In this document: piece by piece, positions 1-6,922 of the stretch | Layout: each line of letters starts with the position of its first letter | How positions within the stretch are numbered: position 1 is the stretch's first letter | NCBI GenBank assembly: GCA_964502465.1 | Contig: CAZCWX010000075.1 | Span: 1 to 7,638 of the forward strand | Direction: 5' to 3' | Origin: CAZCWX01 sp964502465 | GTDB lineage: Bacteria; Desulfobacterota; Binatia; Bin18 | DNA: 7,638 nucleotides | Made by a program: the position numbers and the translations under genes | Notes under the pieces: generated by a model | Told to the model about the DNA's origin: nothing | Seen by the model: the letters and a program-made list of their open reading frames with translations, nothing else | The model's database searches: none

Positions 1-1307
1 AATACCATGGCGATCTGCTGGCGCAGAGAAGCCAGAGTAAACACGCGCACATCGGTTCCGTCAAGCAACACCCGCCCTTCTTGGGGATCGTAAAAGCGAG
101 GCAACAGACTCACCAAGGTCGATTTCCCTGCTCCAGTCGGACCAACGATTGCCACTGTTTGGCCTGGAGTCACATGGAGATTTACTCCACGGAGGATAAG
201 TTGATCTGGTGCGTACGCAAAAGTGACCTGCTCAAACCTCACTTCCCCACGGACTTCAGCCGCAGACACGACCCGATTTCCCTCCGGTAAGTCGCGCTCG
301 ACTGTGAGAATCTCGTGCACCCGAACAAGGCCGGCCTTGGCACCTTGGATTGATCCTAAAGTCTGGCTAATAGAATTGATCGGTCCGTAGAGCGAAGCCA
401 GGTAGGAAGTAAAGACGATCAACTCGCCAACGCTCAACGTACCGTCCAACACGTGACGGGCGCCAACCCATACCACAAGCGCGGTCCCGATGGCAATGAC
501 GACATTCACCACCCCGGCATAGACGGTCTGCAAATTGTACAAGCGAAGACTGGCCAAGAGGCTCGCTGTACTCGCCGCCATAAACTGCCGGTGCTCCTCT
601 TCTTCCTTGGTAAATGCCTGGATCACTCGGATTGCCGACATCGACCGCTGCACCAGAGAATAGGTGACGCTCTCGCGCTCCCGCGCCATGGTAGCCGCTG
701 CCTTAATACGACTGCTCATTGCTGAAATCGTCAGGAATAAAAGGGGGCACACTCCCAGAGCGAGCAGCGTTAACACCCAATCAAGTCGGAGCATCACGAG
801 CATCATGCCAACCAAGAGTATAAATGAAGTCAGGATAGGAAAGACTCCATTCATTGTCAGGGTCTGGATCGCATAGGTGTCGTAGGTCACACGGTAGAGC
901 AGATCCCCAACCTGACGGCGGGTGTGAAACGCCAGGGACAGGCGTTGCAAGTGGTTGTACAGCGTCCCGCGTAGGTCGTTGACCATGCTCTGACCGATGC
1001 GGACCGTTGTATAGTTTTTGAGGACATTCATGCCAGCGAGTACAAGATAGATGCTGACCAACCCAACACAGGCAGCAAATAGTAAAGTCTCCCGAGACCA
1101 CTGCGATGCCAGGGTCCATGACAGCGGTTGCTCCCCCAGGACGTTATCGATGATGAGCTTGAGAGGCCAGGGTTTGAGGATCTCGGCTCCCCCAATAATG
1201 CTCACCTGAATCAGGGCAAAGATAAATAGACCGCGGTACGGCCACAGAGCAGCGAATACCTGCTGCCTCAGCGAAGCTCGAGAAACACCCACGGAGGACG
1301 TGTTCAT
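1..1307 (-). CDS. ABC exporter half-transporter (fused permease and ATPase), 3' end cut by window edge
   Basis: This gene is read by translating the minus strand from the ATG at 1307-1305; the frame stays open for 435 codons to the left edge. The product begins MNTSSVGVSR. Residues about 20-320 form the membrane domain of a type I exporter, with hydrophobic segments near 28-45, 74-94, 155-195 and 262-300. The ATPase domain starts near residue 355 and shows an A-loop-like FAYAP (363-367) and a complete Walker A, GPTGAGKST (389-397). The Q-loop end, signature, Walker B and H-loop lie beyond the window. By family knowledge, such half-transporters dimerise in the inner membrane and use ATP to move lipids, glycans or drugs outward. 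The start is four bases after the stop of the upstream glycosyltransferase gene, with a purine-rich GGGAAAG about ten bases upstream, which implies one operon and probably translational coupling. Exporting the glycan made by that neighbour is an inference. The ABC exporter class is secure; the substrate is not. Confidence 0.93.
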   Translation of the reverse strand, partial: MNTSSVGVSRASLRQQVFAALWPYRGLFIFALIQVSIIGGAEILKPWPLKLIIDNVLGEQPLSWTLASQWSRETLLFAACVGLVSIYLVLAGMNVLKNYTTVRIGQSMVNDLRGTLYNHLQRLSLAFHTRRQVGDLLYRVTYDTYAIQTLTMNGVFPILTSFILLVGMMLVMLRLDWVLTLLALGVCPLLFLTISAMSSRIKAAATMARERESVTYSLVQRSMSAIRVIQAFTKEEEEHRQFMAASTASLLASLRLYNLQTVYAGVVNVVIAIGTALVVWVGARHVLDGTLSVGELIVFTSYLASLYGPINSISQTLGSIQGAKAGLVRVHEILTVERDLPEGNRVVSAAEVRGEVRFEQVTFAYAPDQLILRGVNLHVTPGQTVAIVGPTGAGKSTLVSLLPRFYDPQEGRVLLDGTDVRVFTLASLRQQIAMV

Positions 1308-1311
1308 AGGT

Positions 1312-3879
1312 TCAGGCTTTCCCGTTCTTATAAACAGGCGAGAGGCCAATGCGCTGGGCCGTGATTTCTAGTACGTGATACAGTACCCGCCCAAGACGAA
1401 AGTTCTGGTAGAGAATCACAGCAAGATTGGCTAACCCCCCAAGGATTGCGGCAAGGGCGAGTTCGCTGATGCCGAATATTGTGCCAATACCGATCAAAAT
1501 TCCATACCCAAGTAACGCCAGGCGTGCAGGCTCAGACATACGCGCCGCACAGTGCACCCGCAACAGACGCTTCTGGCCACCATGATTCTCAGCCGCGAAC
1601 TTCACTTGGGCCTTCGACCATATACCGCGCGATACTTCGAGATCCCACCCACTCCATCCCTGATCCAGGGCAATGAGATATTTACGTGGCAGCAGAAACT
1701 CGATGAGTTCATATAAGAATGTTTCTTTCTCTATCCCCTGCTCACTCCAGTAAGAAAGACGAAAGGCTCGTTCGCGCCAGTCAATCACAGGCTCTTGCCC
1801 GGTCTCCGCAAAATGGATCGGCTCAACCCCTGTCAGCCCTCTGATCCGCCAACGGTATCGTTCAAAGCTACGCACAAGTGGTCCAAGATAGACCAGGAGG
1901 GCAATCAACAGCCTTGCACGCAGTCCATTAAAACGAGGATCGATGCGAGCCCGGGCTGCACTCGTGGCGCACCACCATACTGACATCAGGAGGGGAACTG
2001 CGCCAAGCCATATAGATCCACCCCCAATGAGAGCAGCGATCAGCAGCAACACCGCTACGAGATTCCACTCGAGCGTCAGCGGTAAAAACGCCATTAACGA
2101 GGAGGGGGGTTCGTACACCGTCTGAAACAAGCCTCGCCCAAAGGCCCCAGAATAAATGACGGGACGCCGAGAAAGGAAAAAGGACGAGAGGTCCCCGTAT
2201 ATGCGCCCGAGCCAACGTGACTGTCCCAGCAAGTTGAATCGATAAGGATGTTTGAAATACAGTTGCGCTTCCGCCTTACCGTAGCCGCGCTGTTGGTTCA
2301 AATACGCTTTCACTGTGTTGCGGCGGAAGTGCCACACCACCGCTGCAGGACTAAAGCCGATCTGGCACCCTTGGTTTTGCAAGCGCCAGCAGAGATCAAC
2401 ATCATCTCCAGCCGCACGAAAGACTGGATCAAAACTATTGATTTCTTCTAAGGCACTCTTACGAAACGCCATGTTACAGCCGGGAATGTGCTCGGCGACT
2501 TCATCATTGAGCAGGACATGGGTGGGACCACCAGGCGACACGGCCACAGCCGAAGGCACCAGAGAATCTTCGGGCGGAGGGAAATTCGGACCTCCTACAG
2601 CAGACCATCCTGAGCGAAGAAAGGTGGCCACGAGATAGGTGAGCCAGTCTGGATCTGCGACACAATCAGAATCTGTAAAGGCAACGATCTCTCCGGTTGC
2701 CGCCGCAATACCAACGTTCCGGGCGGCACTGAGCCCTCGGTTCTCCTGATTGATCAGACGAATGCCATCATAGCGCTCAGCAATTTCCCGTGTACGGTCT
2801 GTGGAGCCATCATTGACGACGATCACCTCATAATTTGGATAGTTGAGCTTCTCTAACGAGGCGAGGCAAGGTGCCATCGTCCGTTCAGCATTATAAGCAC
2901 ACACGACTACTGAAACCGGAAGGTATTCGGGTAGCGCTGGTGGCAATGACGCGTGATAGTAGGATTGGACCGCGTGAAATGACGGTTTCTTGCATCGCTC
3001 TCGATCGACTAACCCAAAAGCCCAATCTTCTACCGCAAACCCTCCGGTGAACCATTCATCTGTCCAGGAAAAGATTACCGTTCCTGCAATCCCCATCTCG
3101 AAGCTTGCTTGCATTTGCCAAGCGAGAGTTTGGGCCTGGAATTCTTGGCCCTCGTGGAGCGAATCGATACCAAACTCAGTAAGGACAAGAGGCTTGTCCT
3201 CAGCAAGATTATGCAAATGTGAGAGATAATTACGGAATGCTGATTCTTGGTGGAGGTACACATTAAATGACACAAAATCGGCAAAATCAACGTCAAGGTA
3301 TTCCGTTGAAGGGAAGTTCGCATAGCTGACTAAGCGATCAGGGTCTGTCATTTTGGCTGTATCGACCAACTCGCGCAGGAATGTTCGTACCCGTTCGGAG
3401 CCATGCCATCGCACCATATCGGGAGGGATCTCATTTCCGATTAAACAAGCAAAGACTGCGGCATGTCCACGGCACTCCGCTACTCCTGCAGCGATTGTGC
3501 GCTGGACATCCCGTGCCACCCCAGAAGAGTCGAGAAACGCGACGTGTTCAGCCCATGGAATCCCGACGATGACCCGAAGGCCATACTCGGCCGCTAAATC
3601 AAGCAACCAACGAGGAGGGACGGTAAAGGTACGAAAGGTATTCGCACCGAGTTCACGCATCAAGGCAAAGTCACGCTCTATAACCGGTCGCTCTGGAAAC
3701 GGCGCACCATGCGAAGCGACCGCAAAGGTACCGTACGTGACTCCCTTGACGAAGAATTTTTCTCCGCCCGCGAAAAAAAACTTTCCTTTCGCCGCCACTG
3801 GCTCCAGTTCGGTCGCGCAAGAGACACTGGGGGATAGCAATTCTTCTTTCAGTTCATGCGATTGGAGAAGGTGCAGCAT
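1312..3879 (-). CDS. Glycoside hydrolase (clan GH-A) - family 2 glycosyltransferase fusion, membrane-anchored
   Basis: This is a complete 855-residue protein. Residues about 33-310 resemble a GH2/GH5-type TIM barrel: a candidate acid/base lies in LIGNEIP (Glu150), a candidate nucleophile in LTEFG (Glu235), and FSWTDEW (270-276) fits a late barrel strand. Residues about 321-545 are a GT-A family 2 glycosyltransferase with PVSVVVCAYN (321-330), NDGSTD (356-361), the metal-binding DSD (403-405), GCNMAFRK (467-474) and an acceptor-side GDDVDLCWRL (491-500). The QxxRW motif of processive synthases was not found. Membrane segments are likely near 597-617, 621-639, 654-670, 785-803 and 805-826. A soluble module of unknown role fills about 690-783. 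There is no signal peptide and no membrane segment between the two catalytic domains, so both should be cytoplasmic. The ATG at 3879 has GAGAG eight bases upstream. The ABC exporter gene follows after four bases. The likely role is assembly and internal processing or transfer of an exported glycan; donor, acceptor and product are unknown. Confidence 0.9.
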   Translation of the reverse strand: MLHLLQSHELKEELLSPSVSCATELEPVAAKGKFFFAGGEKFFVKGVTYGTFAVASHGAPFPERPVIERDFALMRELGANTFRTFTVPPRWLLDLAAEYGLRVIVGIPWAEHVAFLDSSGVARDVQRTIAAGVAECRGHAAVFACLIGNEIPPDMVRWHGSERVRTFLRELVDTAKMTDPDRLVSYANFPSTEYLDVDFADFVSFNVYLHQESAFRNYLSHLHNLAEDKPLVLTEFGIDSLHEGQEFQAQTLAWQMQASFEMGIAGTVIFSWTDEWFTGGFAVEDWAFGLVDRERCKKPSFHAVQSYYHASLPPALPEYLPVSVVVCAYNAERTMAPCLASLEKLNYPNYEVIVVNDGSTDRTREIAERYDGIRLINQENRGLSAARNVGIAAATGEIVAFTDSDCVADPDWLTYLVATFLRSGWSAVGGPNFPPPEDSLVPSAVAVSPGGPTHVLLNDEVAEHIPGCNMAFRKSALEEINSFDPVFRAAGDDVDLCWRLQNQGCQIGFSPAAVVWHFRRNTVKAYLNQQRGYGKAEAQLYFKHPYRFNLLGQSRWLGRIYGDLSSFFLSRRPVIYSGAFGRGLFQTVYEPPSSLMAFLPLTLEWNLVAVLLLIAALIGGGSIWLGAVPLLMSVWWCATSAARARIDPRFNGLRARLLIALLVYLGPLVRSFERYRWRIRGLTGVEPIHFAETGQEPVIDWRERAFRLSYWSEQGIEKETFLYELIEFLLPRKYLIALDQGWSGWDLEVSRGIWSKAQVKFAAENHGGQKRLLRVHCAARMSEPARLALLGYGILIGIGTIFGISELALAAILGGLANLAVILYQNFRLGRVLYHVLEITAQRIGLSPVYKNGKA

Positions 3880-3904
3880 AACAAAAACTCTCTACAGAGA
3901 CTTG

Positions 3905-3933
3905 ATCTAACGCTTCTCAGCTTTAATGGTCAA
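3905..3933 (-). promoter_or_regulatory. Possible sigma-70-type promoter for the glycosyltransferase-ABC operon
   Basis: On the minus strand a TTGACC box (3933-3928, five of six matches to the -35 consensus) is followed after 17 bases by TTAGAT (3910-3905, a weak -10). It would give a short leader ahead of the ATG at 3879. The -35 and the spacing are good but the -10 is poor, so this is only a candidate. Confidence 0.3.
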
Positions 3934-4029
3934 GGTTGTGCAAAAATCATCCCCGGAACAGCAGAAAACCATACACAGAGATTTCTTGCAGAGTTCTTCA
4001 TCAGCAGTCGGTTCAGAGTATGAAAATCC

Positions 4030-4284
4030 CTACGATGGTGTAGGATTTGCCCCCCGACAGGGAGAGGCCAGAAAAGACAGCACTCCACCAACCGCAAATC
4101 TCTGTTTTGCCGGGCTCAGCAGGAGATGTGTCAGCAGGGCCCTCAAGGCAGGGACCATCTCGGCAATCGCAGAAAGAAGTGTTTGATCTAGGAGGCCGAG
4201 CACTTTTTGGTCATTCTCAAGATGCCGAAGTTGAAACAATCTATCGCGAAGAAAATTCGGAGAGTCGTCTACTGCTGTGTGCAT
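4030..4284 (-). CDS. Doubtful small hypothetical protein, 84 residues
   Basis: A minus-strand ORF starts with ATG at 4284 (an in-frame TTG lies two codons upstream) and ends with TAG at 4030. The product begins MHTAVDDSPN. Residues about 10-57 look helix-forming, with regularly spaced leucines (for example FLRDRLFQLRHL and LLDQTLLSAIAEMV). The tail is Pro/Ser-rich. It has the same orientation as the glycan operon and ends about 150 bases before it. No Shine-Dalgarno site is visible before either start, no family is recognised, and two plus-strand frames are also open across it. The leucine-rich composition is the only point in its favour, so it may be non-coding or the remnant of a gene. Confidence 0.3.
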   Translation of the reverse strand: MHTAVDDSPNFLRDRLFQLRHLENDQKVLGLLDQTLLSAIAEMVPALRALLTHLLLSPAKQRFAVGGVLSFLASPCRGANPTPS

Positions 4285-4410
4285 AGGCAATAATAAACAG
4301 TTTTCTATGTATAAAAAAATACTGACCGAAGCAAGAAGTTGCCGAAGAGTAAGCTAATCTCGCAGTTTTTCACTATTCTGTCACTAACGTGTCATTATCC
4401 GCCCCTTGGA

Positions 4411-4439
4411 TTGAGCGTATTTTTCAGGTATCTTATTAA
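4411..4439 (+). promoter_or_regulatory. Possible sigma-70-type promoter for the EF-G gene
   Basis: TTGAGC (4411-4416, four of six) and TATTAA (4434-4439, four of six) are separated by exactly 17 bases in an AT-rich stretch. Transcription would start near 4446 and leave a leader of a little over 110 bases before the ATG at 4561. It is the best-spaced hexamer pair seen in this spacer, but it has no experimental support and both boxes are imperfect. Confidence 0.4.
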
Positions 4440-4560
4440 AATAGAACTACTTTACAACAGGACAGAGCCGAACTAAAAGCTCATCCCTCCTCACGACTGA
4501 ACGTTTCGCTTTTCCATCGCAGGCCTGTTCTCGTCAGGAGTTCCATTGACGGAGAGAAAG

Positions 4561-6627
4561 ATGTCTACTCAATTAGAGAAAACTCGTAATATCGGTATTA
4601 TTGCACATGTAGATAGCGGAAAAACCACAGCCAGCGAACGAATCCTCTACTATACTGGGGTTTCTCACAAAATTGGCGAGGTGCACGAAGGGACTGCGGT
4701 AACCGACTGGATGCCTCAGGAACGCGAGCGCGGCATCACCATTACCGCTGCTGCTATCACCTGTGAATGGAATGGTCATCAGATCAACATTATCGACACC
4801 CCAGGACACGTTGATTTCACGACAGAAGTCGAGCGGAGCCTCCGTGTCCTTGATGGTGCCGTCGTCATTTTTTGCGGGGTCGGAGGCGTTGAACCGCAAT
4901 CCGAAACTGTATGGCGTCAAGCCGATAAGTATCGGGTGCCGCGCATTGTGTTCATCAATAAGCTCGACCGCGTTGGTGCAGACTTTCATGGCGTTGTTAA
5001 ACAAATCACGAATCGGCTTGGCGCAAAACCCTTAGTGCTACAGCTCCCCCTCGGTCAAGAAGAACACTTCCGTGGCGTGATCGATCTCATCCGACAAAAA
5101 GCTCTGGTTTGGGAAGAGGATACTCTGGGTGCCCGTTTTCACGAAGAAGAGATTCCTGCAAGCATGGCGGCTGACGTTGCCCACTATCGCGAGCAACTAG
5201 TTGAAACTGTCGCTGACGCAGACGACGTATTGCTAGAGAAATATCTCGCTGGTGAGCCACTCGATGAAGAAGAACTGGTCGCTGCTATCCGGAAGAAGAC
5301 CCAAGAGATGGCACTGTTTCCTGTGGTATGCGGCACCGCCCTACGCAACAAGGGCGTGCAACCTCTACTGGATACAATCGTTACCTACCTTCCTCCCCCA
5401 ACCAAACCGATCCAAGGAACAACTCCAGACGGCGAGCCGCGTGAGTGGCAGGTCTCAGACGCAATCCGTGCAGCACTAGCCTTCAAGACCATGCACGACC
5501 CCTATTCCGGGCAGCTCACCTTTATTCGCCTGTATAGCGGGAGTTTACGCACTGGCGACATGGTCTATAACCCGCGGACCAGACAGACGGAGCGGGTGGG
5601 CCGACTGGTGCGCATGCATGCCAATAAAAAAGAAGACATCGAAGCCGCCTCTGCCGGAGATATTGTCGCTGCGGTCGGGCTGCGGAACTTCACTACGGGA
5701 GATACGATCACTGATCGCAACCAGCCAGTGGTACTAGAAACGATCACCTTTAAGGAACCGGTGCTGTCTCTCGCAATCGAACCCAAGACGAAAACGGACT
5801 CTGAAAAGCTCGGGCTCGCGCTCCAGCGGCTTGCCTCAGAAGACCCTACCCTGGTTGTGAGTTCCAACCAAGAGACTGGTCAAACGATTCTGTCGGGCAT
5901 GGGAGAGCTACACCTAGAGATTATTATCGACCGTCTGGTGCGTGAGTTCAAAGTCTCGGTCAACACTGGTGCGCCACAAGTGGCGTACCGGGAAACTATT
6001 ACTCGTCCTGCTGAAGCCGAGGGGAAGTACATTCGCCAGTCCGGCGGGCGGGGACAATATGGTCATGTGTATTTAAAGATCGAACCGAACGACAATCAGG
6101 GGTTGGTCTTTGTTAATGGGATTAAGGGCGGGGCAGTCCCGCGAGAGTATATCACCCCGATTGAACAAGGCATTCGTGAGGCTGCCCAGGGCGGGGTGGT
6201 ATACGGCTATCAGGTGCTCAATACCACAGTGACCTTGTACGACGGCAGTTATCATGAGGTTGACTCGTCGGAGATGGCTTTTCATTTGGCTGGTTCGATC
6301 GGCTTCAAAGAAGCGGTCAAGAAAGCCAAACCTATCCTTTTAGAACCGATTATGAAAGTCGAGGTAGTCGTACCTGAAGAATACATGGGTGTCGTAATGG
6401 GCGATCTCCAGTCACGCCGTGGGAAAGTCACTGAACTGGGAGAACGAGGAACTGGAGTACGCACGGTGACTGCCCATGTCCCGCTTGTCACCATGTTTGG
6501 TTACGCAACGGCTCTTCGCTCCCTTACACAAGGGCGAGCGACCTATACGATGGAGTTTGACCATTACGCTCGCGTGCCTGAGAGCATGGTTGACGAAGCA
6601 CTCGGGAGGAAAAAGGAAAGCGCCTAG
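4561..6627 (+). CDS. fusA: Elongation factor G (translocation GTPase), possibly a second EF-G copy
   Basis: This gene encodes a 688-residue cytosolic GTPase. EF-G drives tRNA-mRNA translocation on the ribosome and, in many bacteria, helps RRF in ribosome recycling. All five domains are present. The G domain (about 8-280) has G1 AHVDSGKT (15-22), switch I RGITIT (57-62), G3 DTPGH (79-83, catalytic-type His83), G4 NKLD (133-136) and a G5-like CGTAL (257-261). Domain II spans about 290-395 and domain III about 398-478. Domain IV (about 480-600) has the GGRGQYGHV loop (495-503) and the tip loop YHEVDSSEMAF (564-574). Domain V runs to the end with the usual YMGVVMGDLQSRRG (608-621). Length is near the family norm. 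The ATG at 4561 is preferred because GGAG sits six bases upstream and the protein then starts like other EF-Gs. A TTG at 4546 with AGGAG five bases upstream would add five residues. No rpsL, rpsG or tuf is adjacent, and NKLD replaces the common NKMD, so a paralogue is possible. Confidence 0.96.
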   Translation: MSTQLEKTRNIGIIAHVDSGKTTASERILYYTGVSHKIGEVHEGTAVTDWMPQERERGITITAAAITCEWNGHQINIIDTPGHVDFTTEVERSLRVLDGAVVIFCGVGGVEPQSETVWRQADKYRVPRIVFINKLDRVGADFHGVVKQITNRLGAKPLVLQLPLGQEEHFRGVIDLIRQKALVWEEDTLGARFHEEEIPASMAADVAHYREQLVETVADADDVLLEKYLAGEPLDEEELVAAIRKKTQEMALFPVVCGTALRNKGVQPLLDTIVTYLPPPTKPIQGTTPDGEPREWQVSDAIRAALAFKTMHDPYSGQLTFIRLYSGSLRTGDMVYNPRTRQTERVGRLVRMHANKKEDIEAASAGDIVAAVGLRNFTTGDTITDRNQPVVLETITFKEPVLSLAIEPKTKTDSEKLGLALQRLASEDPTLVVSSNQETGQTILSGMGELHLEIIIDRLVREFKVSVNTGAPQVAYRETITRPAEAEGKYIRQSGGRGQYGHVYLKIEPNDNQGLVFVNGIKGGAVPREYITPIEQGIREAAQGGVVYGYQVLNTTVTLYDGSYHEVDSSEMAFHLAGSIGFKEAVKKAKPILLEPIMKVEVVVPEEYMGVVMGDLQSRRGKVTELGERGTGVRTVTAHVPLVTMFGYATALRSLTQGRATYTMEFDHYARVPESMVDEALGRKKESA

Positions 6628-6655
6628 CAAAACCCCTAGCCTAGCAAAACCCCTA
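6622..6655. repeat. Exact 17-bp tandem duplication spanning the EF-G stop codon
   Basis: The unit GCCTAGCAAAACCCCTA occurs twice head to tail with no mismatch (6622-6638 and 6639-6655). The first copy contains the last two bases of the Ala codon and the TAG stop of the EF-G gene, so the duplication began inside the coding sequence and copied the stop into the spacer. An exact repeat points to a recent slippage or unequal-exchange event. Confidence 0.95.
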
Positions 6656-6659
6656 ATAG

Positions 6660-6687
6660 AGGGGATGGCTCGCTCAGGCTATCCCCT
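6660..6687 (+). terminator. Hairpin after the EF-G gene, possible terminator without a clear U tract
   Basis: AGGGGATGGCT (6660-6670) pairs with GGCTATCCCCT plus wobbles (6677-6687) to give an 11-bp stem with a six-base loop. It starts 33 bases after the EF-G stop, where a terminator is expected. The bases that follow are GCTTTC rather than a T run, so intrinsic termination would be weak. The upstream CCCCT of the tandem repeat (6650-6654) could also pair with AGGGG (6660-6664) and compete with this stem. Confidence 0.5.
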
Positions 6688-6701
6688 GCTTTCAACCCCA
6701 G

Positions 6702-6722
6702 CCGTCCTCTCACTGAGGGCGG
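6702..6722. repeat. Short inverted repeat (hairpin) in the EF-G downstream spacer
   Basis: CCGTCCTC (6702-6709) pairs with GAGGGCGG (6715-6722) across a five-base loop; all eight positions pair, one of them G-U. No T run follows. It may be a second part of a 3' end structure or a small palindromic repeat. Confidence 0.5.
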
Positions 6723-6779
6723 TAATCCGTCTCTTATCGAGAAAACCACAGAAAAATTCATAACCACTGCAGGGTTAGC

Positions 6780-6798
6780 TCTCCCTTGGCAAGGGAGA
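6780..6798. repeat. Perfect 8-bp palindromic hairpin, REP-like in appearance
   Basis: TCTCCCTT (6780-6787) and AAGGGAGA (6791-6798) are perfect complements around a GGC loop. An outer AGCT (6777-6780) and AGCT (6803-6806) could extend it with a bulge, at the cost of its outermost T-A pair. The CTCCCTT-AAGGGAG form resembles short intergenic palindromes that recur in many bacterial genomes. Recurrence cannot be tested within this window. Confidence 0.55.
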
Positions 6799-6875
6799 AT
6801 CGAGCTTTCGACACGAAATTATAACATTTCTGTCATCCGCTGACGACAACAAGTCTCAACCAGAAGATCTAAAGA

Positions 6876-6922
6876 CAAAAATGACATCCAAGCAGGAGGA
6901 AGCGCTATGGCTGTCATTTTTG
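6876..6922 (+). promoter_or_regulatory. 11-bp inverted repeat with the ribosome binding site and start codon in its loop
   Basis: CAAAAATGACA (6876-6886) is a perfect reverse complement of TGTCATTTTTG (6912-6922). The 25-base interval between them holds AGGAGG (6894-6899) and the ATG at 6907. The right arm is formed by codons 2-6 of the gene. In RNA this would be an A/U-rich 11-bp stem closing a loop that contains the whole translation start. In DNA it could instead be a protein-binding site. The repeat is plain in the sequence; its role is inferred. Confidence 0.6.

Larger units (their letters stand above)
3880..4560. other. Divergent intergenic region between the glycan operon and the EF-G gene
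   Basis: This stretch of about 680 bases separates two divergently transcribed units. Its left part (3880-4029) is AT-rich with no convincing ORF and holds the candidate operon promoter. The centre carries one doubtful minus-strand ORF (4030-4284). The right part (4290-4545) is AT-rich, with runs of A and T near 4310, and holds a candidate promoter for the plus-strand EF-G gene. No tRNA-like cloverleaf, riboswitch-like conserved core, long repeat or transposon end was recognised. Confidence 0.7.

Noticed and set aside
781..1119. 112-residue minus-strand ORF and other short open frames inside the ABC exporter gene
   Set aside because: The exporter frame is open across the whole region and shows clear family motifs; the other frames are Cys/Pro/His-rich shadows.
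3886..3901. TCTCT/AGAGA small inverted repeat near the ribosome binding site of the GH-GT gene
   Set aside because: Only five base pairs with a two-base loop; too short to form a stable RNA stem and likely to occur by chance.
3353..3910. 185-residue plus-strand ORF antisense to the start of the GH-GT fusion gene
   Set aside because: It is Ser/Arg/Thr-rich, has no recognisable fold or ribosome binding site, and lies opposite the conserved hydrolase domain.
4573..5004. 143-residue minus-strand ORF antisense to the EF-G G domain
   Set aside because: It is fully explained as the reverse of conserved G-domain codons; no independent evidence of coding.
6786..6825. TTGGCA (6786-6791) and TATAAC (6820-6825) as a promoter for the gene at 6907
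   Set aside because: The spacing is 28 bases, far from 17, and TTGGCA is part of a hairpin; TATAAC has no acceptable -35 partner.
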